From assembly GCA_052174495.1 (NCBI GenBank), contig JBQMRR010000007.1:62001-126000 (forward strand): DNA of 64,000 nucleotides, in the 5' to 3' direction. How positions within the stretch are numbered: position 1 is the first letter of the stretch; each line of letters opens with the position of its first letter. The DNA comes from Arsenophonus sp052174495 (GTDB lineage Bacteria; Pseudomonadota; Gammaproteobacteria; Enterobacterales; Enterobacteriaceae). Made by a program: the position numbers and the translations under genes. This document shows, piece after piece, positions 53,444 through 64,000 of the stretch. Under the pieces are notes generated by a model, which was not told where the DNA came from, ran no database searches, and saw only the letters and a list, made by a program, of their open reading frames with translations.

Positions 53444-53932
53444 TTATGAGCGTTGCTCTAATATTTCAAAATAATAATTATGAGAATTTTTATCATCTTT
53501 TTGATGGAATTCAGTAAATACTGAGTCCCATTTATCAGATTGATAAGCAGGGAAATAGGTATCACCAATTATTTTTGCATCTACATGTGTTAGGTAAAGA
53601 CGATTTGCTAAAGGCAAGAATAATTCGTAAATTTTCCCTCCGCCTATAATTATTATTTCTTCGACTTCTCCTGCTTCAGATATGGCCTCATCAACTGAGT
53701 TAACTAAAATAACGCTATTGTCATTATTTAAATGAGTATGGCTAAGAATAATATTCAAACGTTTAGGTAAAGGTTTACCTATAGATTCGTAAGTTATACG
53801 TCCCATTATAACTGGCTTATTTAATGTATTACGCTTAAACCAGGCTAAATCACCGGATAAGAACCATGGCATATTATTTTCTAAACCAATTACATGGTTC
53901 CCCCCCATTGCTGCAATTAAACTAATATTCAT
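53444..53932 (-). CDS. folA: Dihydrofolate reductase
   Basis: NADPH-dependent reduction of dihydrofolate, closing the thymidylate cycle with ThyA. The 162 residues match the family (159 in E. coli). NISLIAAMGGNHVIGLENNMPW begins the active site; Asp28 in SGDLAWFKR is the catalytic acid (Asp27 in E. coli). KPVIMGRITYESIG, IIGGGKIYE (NADPH loop) and LYLTHVDA are present. Convergent with apaH, as in enterobacteria, but 3.5 kb of IS debris has been added between them. Confidence 0.97.
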   Translation of the reverse strand: MNISLIAAMGGNHVIGLENNMPWFLSGDLAWFKRNTLNKPVIMGRITYESIGKPLPKRLNIILSHTHLNNDNSVILVNSVDEAISEAGEVEEIIIIGGGKIYELFLPLANRLYLTHVDAKIIGDTYFPAYQSDKWDSVFTEFHQKDDKNSHNYYFEILEQRS

Positions 53933-54088
53933 TATGTCACCATATTAGCATAATAGAAATTGAATTTTATATTTAATGGATGCAATCACTCTTTAGCCTT
54001 AGATAAATATAAATTTTTATAAAGTAATTAAATTATTAATTATAGTATTATATAGATAATTATTAGTTAATAAATAATTATCGAAATA

Positions 54089-55488
54089 AAGTTATTAATA
54101 AATCTGGTATATTGACACTCAGGTCTCCACTCTGATGCTTTATAAATCTATTTCCATTCTTAAATTAGATGTTATTAGTATCAGAGGTCAGCTTCTTAAA
54201 TCTCATTAGGCTGTGGTTCCAGTTTTTTGATTAGACTGTAGCAGCTTAAATAGTATTGAAAGAATTGTTTTTCTTGAACTATAGCGCTTCGTGCGTCAGC
54301 TTCATAACTTAACTATCACAAAACTCGACTCATTTAGATTCCTCATTCTTATTGACGTCCAACCATGCTGACGGGAAGAGATAAAAGTTCCAGTCGTTCT
54401 TCTCTATCTTTCTGCAGCTTTTTCATCGCTGCAGGATAGTACTTTGCTAAAAACTTTACCAACAAAATATTAGGCTTTATTATTGATATCATAATTCTCC
54501 GTTAGTCAGACCTCCAGCAACTCACCCTTAACTTTTGGTTGCATACTTTTTAGAAATGAAAGCAGTGTATTAGCTGTTTTGTATACCCAACATAATTTGT
54601 GCTACGCATCTAGAAATATCTTTATATTCGTTCCAAAAATCAAAGAGCACCATTTCCAGTAGCAACATAAGAAAATAGTTAAGCTATCCCCTTAGTATGT
54701 TATTAATAAGTTCGGCCCAGAATTTGCTTCTAATTCTCAATAAGCATCTTTTAGAATAAATGTTTTCTTTTAAGAGATCTATGAGTAGTACCGCCAATAA
54801 TGAGCAGTAGACGATTGTAATGATGAACTTGCCTGATAAAACGGCACATATGGCCTTAATCTAAAAAAATAAACGTAGCATATATTCTTAAATCATGCAG
54901 GCACCATTACTAATCCTATTTAAGTCATTATTGTTTCAGTCTACTGATGGGTATTGGCAAAGAGAAGATCACGTGCTTTAACCATGAAGTGCGCTCAGAG
55001 ATTCGTGAAAATCACGGGTGGAGATGAATTCATAGGGTATGCAACCATCGTAACAACTCTTCGCTGATTTTTGTATACTTCAGATAAGGCAGTAGCAATG
55101 AGCTATTAAAGAATATTCCATCAATTATCCGATGCAATTCCCCTAATCTTAGGCGCCTTAATCTTAACATCGCTAATAGAAGTTTATATGGTTTGTTATC
55201 CTAAATAATCATTGCGGACGACGGATGAGATCTCTAGACAAGGCGATCTTTAGTAAGATATTCTGAGCAATATATTCAAACTCAGTTTTAATAACATTGC
55301 TATCAATTATTTAGCGCAGCATTACGGATAAATTCATGAAAAGGATGAAAGGTAATATCTAGTCGCGGATACCTATAGAATAGACTTTTATGGCATATTA
55401 TCTCTCTGTTATTAAAATTATTAATGAAATTAATTATATGGATATATCAGCATCACTGAAATTCATGCACAAAAATGGGCATTACTCG
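54089..55488 (-). mobile_element. IS256-family element, degenerate full-length relic
   Basis: Left end AAGTTATTAATAAATCTGGT then CACTCTGATGCTTTATAAAT; the right end on the minus strand is GAGTAATGCCCATTTTTGTG. Collinear over 1.4 kb with the copies at 745 and 35,288. No open frame. Confidence 0.75.
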
Positions 55489-55949
55489 ATAGTAATGCAG
55501 GCACTGTTAAAATTTGGTCAATGCAAATTATACTGTCTTTCGGGGTACTAAAACCAGTTTTAGGAATTGTTAAATATTCTAAACGCCATTGATTGGTTCA
55601 TCAAGCGCGTGTAGTGTGTGCCAGTCCTTGCGATTCTGAGACCTGTTATTATATTCATCAAAGCGTTTTTCCTTTACTTATAACGGCTTTCGATCAGCTT
55701 ATTATCATCCTCATTTCTCTATTGGTAGTTTTGTAGAAAAATCTGAGTAGGCTAGATTATTACAGTTAGTCTGAAACTTGACATGATGATATACTTGCCG
55801 AGTCATTAACGACAGAGAACCACTTAGCCTACTCTTGCAACTGATTAGTTAGTTACTTTACCCTGTTAGGTTTGTGCATAGCGACAATATCCAGGTTCCA
55901 TCTAGCAGCAGAATGTTACTTGCCTATTTATACAATAGCGTTTTCTGTC

Positions 55950-56225
55950 TAAATTAATGCAAGTACTTAGATGATCAGCGTCAAGATCTGCATTTTACCT
56001 TGATAGTCATTACGTGATTTTGAGTCATACTTGAGAAAGGTCCACGGTTCCATCAGAAAAATTCACTTGCTGTTTATTGTAGTTAACCACCGTCAGTCGG
56101 TTAATCTCAAAATATAACGTGCTAAACATAGCGCCTATCATTGTTGTTAATATCCAAGTAACAGTACATCACCTGTTCATCTAAATTGGGTAGCCAGTAA
56201 TTCTTGTTGTTTTTGGGTTTATAGA
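55950..56225 (-). pseudogene. P2-like phage baseplate assembly protein V fragment
   Basis: The minus-strand frames read NYWLPNLDEQVMYCYLD, then RLTVVNYNKQQVNFSDGTV, then YDSKS and MTIKVK. This follows gpV of P2-like phages (WWxPxVGEQVxVL, PPVxxxxKxxxxFSDGTVIEYDxxSxxMTI). The flanking frames are unreadable, although KRFDEYNNRSQNRKDWHTL downstream (near 55,660 on the minus strand) shows another former gene that I do not recognise. Confidence 0.5.
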
Positions 56226-57240
56226 GAAGTAATTTATTTAATACTTCTAGAAATATTTAGGAATTAGCAGAACTCATAGGTTTTATTAAGATTATAAGTA
56301 ATTTTCTGAATTTATACCAATTTTGTTAAAAAAATGATTCTTTATTTAAAAGAAGGTATTTAATACCACTACAAAATAGGCTTTAATGTTCTTTAAATTG
56401 CATTTACAAAAAATTTTAACTGGTTAAAGCTTATTTTAGGTTTTAGTTCGAGTACTAGGAACTAGAGTCCTATATTTCTGAAATAATTTTCAGTACTGAT
56501 TCTAATTTTAGATTAAATTTCTTTAAATTATTTTTCTAATATGGAACGCTTTTTATAAAGCGACCTAATTTTTTATCTTCTATTACTTTAAATGTGTAGT
56601 TGGTTGTCAGGATCAAGGCAACTCTAGAAGGTGGATGACCTCCCTTCTCTTTCCCAACCTCTAAGCAATTTAGTTAAGTTTTCTTATTTTAATAATTATA
56701 GCGTACTTAAAATAGTTTTAAGATCTTCTAACTGATTATCCCGATAGATTATCTTTATTATTGGTTAGATTTGCTTGTTTGCTAACCCTATTATAAGCTA
56801 TTCAAGAGATACTGATTTTTTTGGTTGTTTTCTGGCATATTTTAATGTAGATTAAACTCTTTATATAAATAATTATTAAGTAGATTGTAATACTTCTCAA
56901 TTTTCTGCTACTTAGCTGCTATAAATCTTCTTCCCTTTTCTAATAACTGCAATCTATGAAGAAATATTTTCTGCACTTAAAAACATGATAGTTGATATAT
57001 TTTATTTCTATATTGTTGATAACCTATCATAATTAATGATTAAAAAATAATCTTTTTCAAAAAAAGAAACATAAGATATTGAAATATTTCTTTTTTGATT
57101 CTATCTCTAGTTATAGAGATAATTTATTGAGTTTATTTTGATAGATAATATTTAGATTAATTTAATTTTATTAGAAATGAAGTTTTAAATTACGATTGGT
57201 ATCGGCAACATATTCTGACTGCAGTATATGTAAAGTATGC
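56226..57240. other. Very AT-rich DNA without recognisable content
   Basis: About 1 kb. No gene, repeat or structured element seen. Confidence 0.35.
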
Positions 57241-57420
57241 CTATATTAGTAAAGGTTTCGTACTATTTTGCTCAATCTGAGCGCAGGATAAATTCTTTAT
57301 CAATGATCAGTTTAAAAAAAAAGCTAACACACTCTCCATTAAAGTCTTTAAGAATCTCATTCTTTACATGGCCATAGCAATATTGGGGTGATTAATGGTT
57401 AGGAAATTAAATCATTCCTT
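57240..57420 (-). mobile_element. IS1595-family 3' fragment
   Basis: The minus strand reads CKE-NEILKDF-like, CVSFFFKLIIDKEF and YETFTNI segments, matching the same part of the IS1595 relics at 50.5 kb and 6.5 kb. It is cut by the IS91 relic. Confidence 0.55.
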
Positions 57421-58660
57421 AAGAGAGAGGAAAATCTATATCTTTTTGCTAAAAAAGAATAGAATTAGTTTAGTTATACTGTAAGTTAAAATATTATTGG
57501 AGTGTGTATTATTTAACTTAATGCATTAATTTTAGAGATATTAACCATAGACTTAGCTTAGTAATCCTCGTTTTTTATTTTTATACACTTTTTATAATAA
57601 GAAATTTTATTGATTACTTATCAAAGTGAGTATCGGTAAAAGTAGTCCGTGTCGCTATACACAGAATACATTTATACGAATCTGTTATGTAGAAATCCTT
57701 TCATTAGGACATTGAACTTTTATTTTTCCAGTTTTTTTGCAAGCGTCATCTTGAACGCCTTATATAATTTTGGTAATGGTATGCTTTATTTATAATTCTA
57801 CAAAAAACTATAATAACAGGCCATCTAATATAGCGCCCGATCATGTCTTCTTACGTTAAGAATATACTGCTATTACTACTTAGATTCGGTAGTGATAGTT
57901 TTATATATACAAACATTTTTTCCTCAATAATCTCGAGGTTTTAACGCGGATACCGGGGGTAAAAATAGCACCTCAAGAGGTATTCACGTTGCCGCTCCCT
58001 ATTCATCTTTTTGATAGAAGTGCAGTTTCTACAGTAACATCCATACTTTGTACCCTACAGGAGTATAGTATTACTGTTTTTTAGCGGGGGGATACGCTAG
58101 AAACTAGTAATACCTGGGATTTTCAGGTCATCACTGTAATGATCAATCAGATAATAGAACTTCGTTAGATTTCTTCGACTGCTCTTTTTTTGAAGAACAG
58201 TTCACGTGATACAGTATATTCAATATCCAGATCGACAGTAGTGATGGAGACATGAGTATGTTTATGTTGATTGAATTATCAACCATAAATGTGTAAGGCA
58301 CAGAAAATACCATCTTGATACCCTATTGTTTACTTACTGCAGTTATAGCATGCACGAGAGGGAGTCACAGCGCGAAACAAAGCGTTAAAAGCCATAAGTT
58401 ATTGTTGAAAAGGTTAAAAAAGATAAGAATAATGAAAGTAATAGACTGCCAGTTGCAACCAGGAAAATATAAACCTACTTGTGCTAACTAGTGCAAGTTA
58501 GCTTTGACGCTGCATAAGCTACAGGCTTTTAAAACTTATAGCTTTAATAAGAAAAAACGGAAGTGGGAACATTCAGAAGAGGGATAGCAGTAGCGGACTT
58601 ACATATCTATTATGGTGCAAGTGCTGTAGATAAACATTCGCTCGATAGAATAAACTTATT
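57421..58660 (-). mobile_element. IS91-family transposase relic, second copy
   Basis: Collinear with 19,691-21,000: shared blocks include TTGGAGTGTGTATT, TTTTAACGCGGATAC-like sequence, and GTGATGGAGACATGAGTATG. The minus strand shows KACSLCSVKANLH (zinc ribbon) and PGCNWQSITF (normally LPDCxWQHITF). No open frame. Confidence 0.6.
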
Positions 58661-60328
58661 CATCAGTTAACATTCTCCGCATCATTTTTGAGTTTTTCCG
58701 GTAACCAAGAATAATCTAGGTAGCTTAGTTTTCTGATATGCATATCATAGTTTTTATGCTAAGATTGCTTATCTATTTTGATTTGTATTCCTTAATAAAA
58801 GGATGGTAAACGGCACTCGTTTTCTTCTGATGAATTAAAAGAAAAGCACAGCTCAGAGCCTGATTTTGAATGGTTGTGGATATCAACAAGGTATTCAGAT
58901 TTTTTTAGAAACCGTTTTATCCTCTTTTTGATTCAGACAAAATAAAAATTATGTTTTGACTGGATATAAGAATATCAAGTTAAATTAGGTCTATTAAAAT
59001 AGATTTATTGATACCTTCAATTTAAGTGTATTAAGAGTACGAAACTTATTTTTCTAATCCAAACCCTCTTTCTATCTTGCTTATGAAATCGATGGAAAGA
59101 ATTTTCAATCGAATTCATAAACTCCTACAAGCACAAACTGATGTTTATTTATTGAGGCTGTGATTAAGGTTAATTTTAGCAAATAAAACGGTTTCCATAT
59201 CAGCCTCGCGCTTGCAAATAAATTTTTATATGTTTTAGTTTAAACGAGAATGTAAATTTCTCTATAATTTTGCTCTTCACACTTAAGTATATCTATAAAT
59301 TTAATGTTAATTTTATTATCTGTTTTAATTACCCCGACCTCTTTACCTCTAAAGATAGTTTCTTATTTTCTATATAACTGTGATTAGATAGTATCAACTT
59401 AATAAGTGTTGAATTAAATTCACTAGTAAGTCATTTATTTATTAAACTATTTTCTGAATAATTTTTATGGTTACTAATTTCCCTGAAAAACCTTGATTTT
59501 TTGCTGTATAATTCCTGTACAGAAGTAGAGAGTTTAATCCATAAATAACAGGGTAATCTAGTTAGAATTGGAAGAACATCCACCACTGTTTTGCATTCCT
59601 CCATTAAATGGTCTTTGATCTTTTTAAAACTGATGACTAATTTACTTAGATGTTCAATTTTTTTATTTCTCATAATTTAATAGCAGATTCACTGGAAAAG
59701 GTAAAAAGCCGTATTTTTGATGTATTTCTATAAATATTAGGCTGCTCTTCATTTTTAGCTATTATTTCTCTGTTCTTTAATTCATCTTATTGCTGCTTTA
59801 TCCCGATTGCAGATTTTAAGAGTCAGAAGCAGTTTTTATTTACTATCGCAGACTATCGCCTTCACAGGTCATGTATCGGATATAACCGTTAAAGAAAAAT
59901 TATTAAGGGAGGGGGAACTCGTTTCTGTAATAGACGTTTTTGCCGCCTTGCGCAGGGAAATATTTATCTGGGTATATCCGCAATTTGATTAATAGTGGTA
60001 ATCTAAAGATGGGCAGTTAAGTACAGTTATTCAGGAATATTGGCTTTTCCTAATATCTTAATAGATTATTAATGTTGATATGCCTGTATATCCTGTTAGT
60101 GTTATATCCTTGGTAGATCTGACTATTTTGTTAAAAGTATTGATCGTTTGCTAATAGTAGCAGGTAATTGGGTAGGGAAAACTCCGTTATACTTGGTATT
60201 CAGTTATTAATTAACCAGTTTGAGACTAACGTTCTCTATATACTGAAACCTGATCACTATTGGAGAAAGTATGGTAATTGTAATAAGTAACACAGTAGTA
60301 AAAGAGAAGGAGTTTGACGTACATGATA
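58661..60328. other. Unidentified AT-rich DNA left of the endolysin
   Basis: Contains two short open frames (59,431-59,673 minus; 59,807-59,992 plus) without recognisable homology. The plus strand near 60,110-60,170 reads GRSDYFVKSIDRLLIVAGNW, so a former gene is likely. I see no phage gene that I can name. Confidence 0.35.
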
Positions 60329-60805
60329 TTAATGATGTAAGCACAGTTCGCGCTCTACCGCCCGACGATTAACCAGCCCTTTTGATATTTTCCCTTCATT
60401 ATATTTCCAGCGCCGCATCTCATTGCACGCCCCTTGTCTATTACCTGTATTTAGTTTTTTGAGTAATGTTGAACGCACAAAAGCCCTATTTCCTACGTTA
60501 TAGACGAATGAGGCTAAAGCAGCTTTCTGAATGTCACTTAGAGGTACGGTAACATGAGTCTCAACTACTGACATTGCCGTCTTCAGGTCTTGCTCCAGCA
60601 AATCCTGACATTCCTCATATGTGTAATGTTTGCCTGGAATAACCTCTTTCCCGGTATGACCGTAGCACACCGTTAACACATCATCATTATTTTTGTAGGG
60701 TTTGTTCTTAATTCCTTCGTGCCACTGCACTAATATCGCAACAATAGCAACGGCAGTGGCTGTCATGAGAGTTAATAGTCGTCGTTTAAGATAGTTAGGA
60801 TTCAT
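60329..60805 (-). CDS. Phage-type SAR endolysin (GH24 lysozyme), catalytic Asp replaced
   Basis: Muramidase of the phage 21/P22 R type: 158 residues, the normal length. An N-terminal hydrophobic segment (residues 10-26, LLTLMTATAVAIVAILV) is a signal-anchor-release domain, so the protein would be exported by Sec without a cleaved signal. The catalytic cleft is HEGIKNKPYKNNDDVLTVC: Glu30 and Thr45 are in place, but the residue nine after Glu, Asp in this family, is Asn39. Asp41 and Asp42 lie nearby. The rest (FVYNVGNRAF, GLVNRRAVERELC) is intact. It is the only open phage gene in the window, with no holin or spanin recognised beside it. Confidence 0.9.
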   Translation of the reverse strand: MNPNYLKRRLLTLMTATAVAIVAILVQWHEGIKNKPYKNNDDVLTVCYGHTGKEVIPGKHYTYEECQDLLEQDLKTAMSVVETHVTVPLSDIQKAALASFVYNVGNRAFVRSTLLKKLNTGNRQGACNEMRRWKYNEGKISKGLVNRRAVERELCLHH

Positions 60806-63315
60806 TATCTTTTCTCATACAAAAATGCTATTCCTTATTCCGATAGTACAAATTTATCATATAGATCAATAATGCACATATGAACTGGTAATCAATGTCA
60901 TGTTCTGATTCAGAGCATACCTAAAAGCATATTACAAAGCTCTAGCTGTAGGCAGTAATCAGCTAGTAGTATACTTTCTCATGCAATTAGTACCTTACTC
61001 ATACAAATGTTATAAAGAAATTTTATTTTATTGTTAATCAGGTATTTCAAATCTGTTTTTAGGTTAGTATCATCGGGTATGATATTTGCATTTAGTATTT
61101 CCTTATAAAATATTAAAGAATATATTAATAGAACTAGGAGATAAAGAAATTTACATAACGTCTCTTCATTAAGATCAAGAAAACTATAACTACATGCACA
61201 TGCTTATCAGGAATAATTATTTAGTATAAGTTTTTAACTATAACTTCACGGTATAGATAAATTCATAATGCCATCTTCTTATATGAAGAAACTTATTTTA
61301 TAATAAAATATCTCCAATAAGATATTCAAGATGGAGGAACTCCCGTCCTAGTTTAAATCTATTTGTTTTCTATATGTTCCAGTCAATGTAACTATATTTT
61401 TTGATAAGTTTTCCTTTCTGCATATTATCTTTTATTTTTATAAAACTTTAAAATAATATGGGTATTTTTTAGATCTGTGCTATAGAAATCTTCTTTCAAA
61501 CCAAATTTCATAGTAGTTTTTCTAAATTCCTAATTTATAACTGTTATAGTGTACTCACTGTTTAGTAGTGTTTGGTAAAATCTTAATTTTACTTTATTTA
61601 TTTAGCTATTTACAGAACTCTTAAATAATTCTCAAAACTTTTTATTATTCGTCTACCAGCGCTCCCCGTGGCTAATGATGCTAGGCTAAAGTACCCTAAA
61701 AAGAGCACTTTCTCTTCCTCAGCATTCAGATATTCTATCATACCGTTACTATCCCTCTAATATTCGAAGCAACACTTGGCTCATTCATAACTAATAATGA
61801 CTGTTAGTAAACTAAAACCGCTATGACGCTACCGGAAATCGCAATTGATGAACTTGCGATGAATATCTCCAAAGTAAATCTTATGGCGACCGCTATAATA
61901 TCAGTAATCGCCTGTTAGCTTAAATGATTTGAATATTAGTATGATTAATAGAATAGTCAACATAGTTAAGTATAAAGATTAATATTACTCATTCTAAATG
62001 AACTTAGACTATTTGTGTAGTTAAAGCGCATTAAGATTGAATTGTAGGTTCGGTAGAGCTATTGCCTATATTATATATACCACTATTTTAAGCTTACCCT
62101 CTCATCATTTAAACCAAGAGAATACTACTCGTTTGGTTTATCACTGTCATAAGGGAGTAAACATGAATCTCGATACCCTTTGCCAGATATACTTATATCG
62201 TCAGATTACAGTAATCTATTATTTTTCTTTGAATTTGTCAATATAAGTCCCTTATCGTTACTTACAAGTAAGTAGGAGGTTCTGTTTAGTTAGGCAAGTT
62301 TCCTTGTTTTTAGATGTGTCAATTTTACTAACCAGTTAAAGCTCATAGTAATATAATATCCTTGATATTATTGTTATCAGCATTATGGATAATCATACGG
62401 TTTAAAGTCTCATAACCAGAGATGCCGATAGAAGTGTAGTTTTTATAATGACTAACAGTAATTAGGTGCTTAATGCCATCCTATATTAGGATTCAATCCG
62501 CTTTATCATGGATTATCCTTTTCAGTATACTATGGCTTAAATTAATCGTCTTCGGATACTTATTATCCATCTTAATAAGTGTTGTTAGATATTCTTAGGG
62601 TCGCTAGCATTCTGATAACTGTAGGTCACCATGTTTGTGTTGAGAGTCATCTCCTGATAGTCCCATATGTGTCTACTTGACAAGTTACGACCAGATGTAA
62701 TATTGCTCAGTAGCAAGTTTTATGCTCATCATAACTATATTAGTTATCCAACAGTTTAATACTGTTTCTATGTAGTGTAAGAGCACAGTAGAACATTTTA
62801 AACTATCTCTATGAGAATATTAGAGATGTGCTTGCTTTTTCCATAATAGCACAAAATTTTACGATAAAACTATTATAATAGAACTCAGTTATTAAAGATA
62901 AGCTAAAAGATTTATCAGACGCCCCTTGGATATTTAATTAACTTAAGGCATCCTCTAGGTTAGGTTAACGATTAAGCTATATCAGTAATTCTGATGACGC
63001 GGCCATGGAGATATCTATGCTGTGTATCCGTTTGCTTGCTAGCAAACACCAGTATAGGAAACAGGCGCATCTTTTATGGTGTAATCATCCTTATCTTAGG
63101 AATTATCTACATAATGTAAAATGCCCATTCTTTAACTAACCAGCTTTTGAGTATGTGTTTTCAAGCTTAAAGCTTGTTTACTGATCGTTCGGTAATTATC
63201 TGGTTTTTATAATAGTTAAATCTTTAGATATCATACTCCCTATCAGTTTCATGATAATAAAATATTATCTAATTCTTGGAATACATTTTTATAATATCAT
63301 TTTACTAAAAATTTA
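60806..63315. other. Unidentified AT-rich DNA
   Basis: About 2.5 kb without a supported gene. One readable plus-strand peptide, MTLPEIAIDELAMNISKVN, begins near 61,841 and looks like a small phage-type helical protein. The open stretch 62,037-62,246 has no recognisable homology. No known IS family was recognised here. Confidence 0.35.
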
Positions 63316-63384
63316 TATAGCGCAGAAAACCATTTAATACCAAAATATTTTCTCTTTTTATATTAAATGATTTTCTGCGCTATA
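63316..63384. repeat. Long hairpin, 23-bp arms with one mismatch
   Basis: 63,316-63,338 (TATAGCGCAGAAAAC...) pairs with 63,362-63,384 with a single mismatch, around a 23-base AT-rich loop. No gene ends nearby on the left; the open stretch 63,433-63,648 lies to the right on the minus strand. Could be a bidirectional terminator or a relic of a small inverted-repeat element. Confidence 0.6.
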
Positions 63385-63432
63385 ACCGGGCAATAATAAA
63401 ACTGTTCATCATGTCGTTAGCATCAGAAAGCC

Positions 63433-63648
63433 CTAGTTCATTTTCTGTCTGGCGCCGGTTGTCCGCTCTATTCTATCGAGTTTATGCAATCGATTAGTTT
63501 TTCTATCAACGGAGGCGCCTATAAGACGTATAAAGTTTGCTAACTGGCATAACATTTTTTCAATTCTCATAATAATTGTTAAAACTCGATTTAAAGTGTC
63601 TTTAAAATGCATTTTTACTAACAGCGTTAGTTTAGTCTTTAATTTCAT
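63433..63648 (-). pseudogene. Uncharacterised open stretch, possibly the end of a broken gene
   Basis: 71 codons, basic and helical (KLKTKLTLLVKMHFKDTLNR ... RKTNRLHKLDRIERTT). The minus strand upstream of its ATG continues with plausible coding text (IADQSPTPRS directly before the Met, and IRALTFTDNEFVFVTS further up), so it may be the 3' remainder of a longer decayed gene. It ends 49 bases from the long hairpin. I do not recognise the family. Confidence 0.3.
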
Positions 63649-64000
63649 TCGAGATCGTGGCGTTGGGCTTTGATCAGCAATTCCTACTCCAGTAAGTGGA
63701 TATCAGTTTTTTTAGCTTTATCGGTATATCAAATGCTAGATCAGATTAATACCCAGCTTTCAATCGAAATCAGCGATAAAGTTATGCTTGGCGATCCAAC
63801 TTTTCCAGAGGTTATCTAGCATCAGTAATGTACCCTGCATCCAGTAAGTCATTTGGTAGAAGTTACATTCTAACATTACCTTGCGTCGTAACTGAAGTAA
63901 CAAAAACAAATTCATTATCAGTAAACGTGAGGGCCCTAATTAATGTTGCTCATGGCTAGTAAGCTTTGAAGTGCCACTTTCCTACCTCTCCTAGCAGTTC
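63649..64000. other. Unidentified DNA at the window end
   Basis: The minus strand has broken coding-like text as noted for the neighbouring open stretch; nothing else is recognisable. Confidence 0.3.

Noticed and set aside
1..64000. CRISPR array or tandem direct repeats
   Set aside because: The dispersed repeats are all decayed IS copies kilobases apart; no regularly spaced short repeats were seen.

Overview
This window looks like a chromosome segment of a host-restricted gammaproteobacterial (Enterobacterales) insect symbiont that is well into genome decay. Surviving proteins match Escherichia/Yersinia/Serratia-type orthologues, often nearly end to end, but only about 20 intact genes remain in 64 kb. 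The DNA between them is AT-rich and full of stops, and much of it can be read as dead transposases and dead prophage genes. Serratia symbiotica-like, Sodalis-like or Arsenophonus-like symbionts all fit; I cannot choose between them without a database.

Layout. 1-8.3 kb: the end of dnaJ, then fumC and manA in their ancestral divergent order, pushed apart by a nest of insertion sequences. 8.3-14.9 kb: a palindromic IS relic and a 6 kb ORF-less, visibly GC-richer stretch that I cannot identify. 15-21 kb: IS relics with gpmA and ribE between them. 21-26.6 kb: a prophage fossil with a readable DnaC-type helicase loader and an endolysin pseudogene. 26.6-34 kb: more IS debris, then thiB-thiP-thiQ (thiamine import) behind what reads as a decayed TPP riboswitch, and divergent to it rppH and lgt, with ptsP missing between these two. 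34-42 kb: IS relics around thyA. 42-50 kb: the best preserved block, djlA divergent to lptD-surA-pdxA-rsmA-apaG-apaH. 50-53.4 kb: an IS nest separates apaH from its ancestral convergent neighbour folA. 53.4-64 kb: relics of IS256, IS1595, IS91 and a P2-like baseplate gene, one intact phage-type endolysin, and long unidentified AT-rich DNA.

The repeated sequences resolve into four dead IS families by translating them through stops and frameshifts: IS256 (eleven relics), IS1595 (five), IS481 (three) and IS91 (two). None keeps an open transposase. Their nesting gives a chronology: IS1595 entered IS481, and the composite then appears at two loci with the same junctions; IS256 later entered one of those IS1595 copies and left a still visible 9-bp target duplication.

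The surviving genes form a minimal-cell pattern: envelope assembly (lptD, surA, lgt), cofactors (pdxA, ribE, thiBPQ), the thymidylate/folate cycle (thyA, folA), central carbon enzymes (fumC, gpmA, manA), RNA and nucleotide housekeeping (rsmA, rppH, apaH) and co-chaperones (dnaJ, djlA). Several show trimming at dispensable ends (DnaJ and GpmA tails), and regulation appears to be decaying ahead of coding sequence (the TPP leader). No tRNA, rRNA or CRISPR array was seen.
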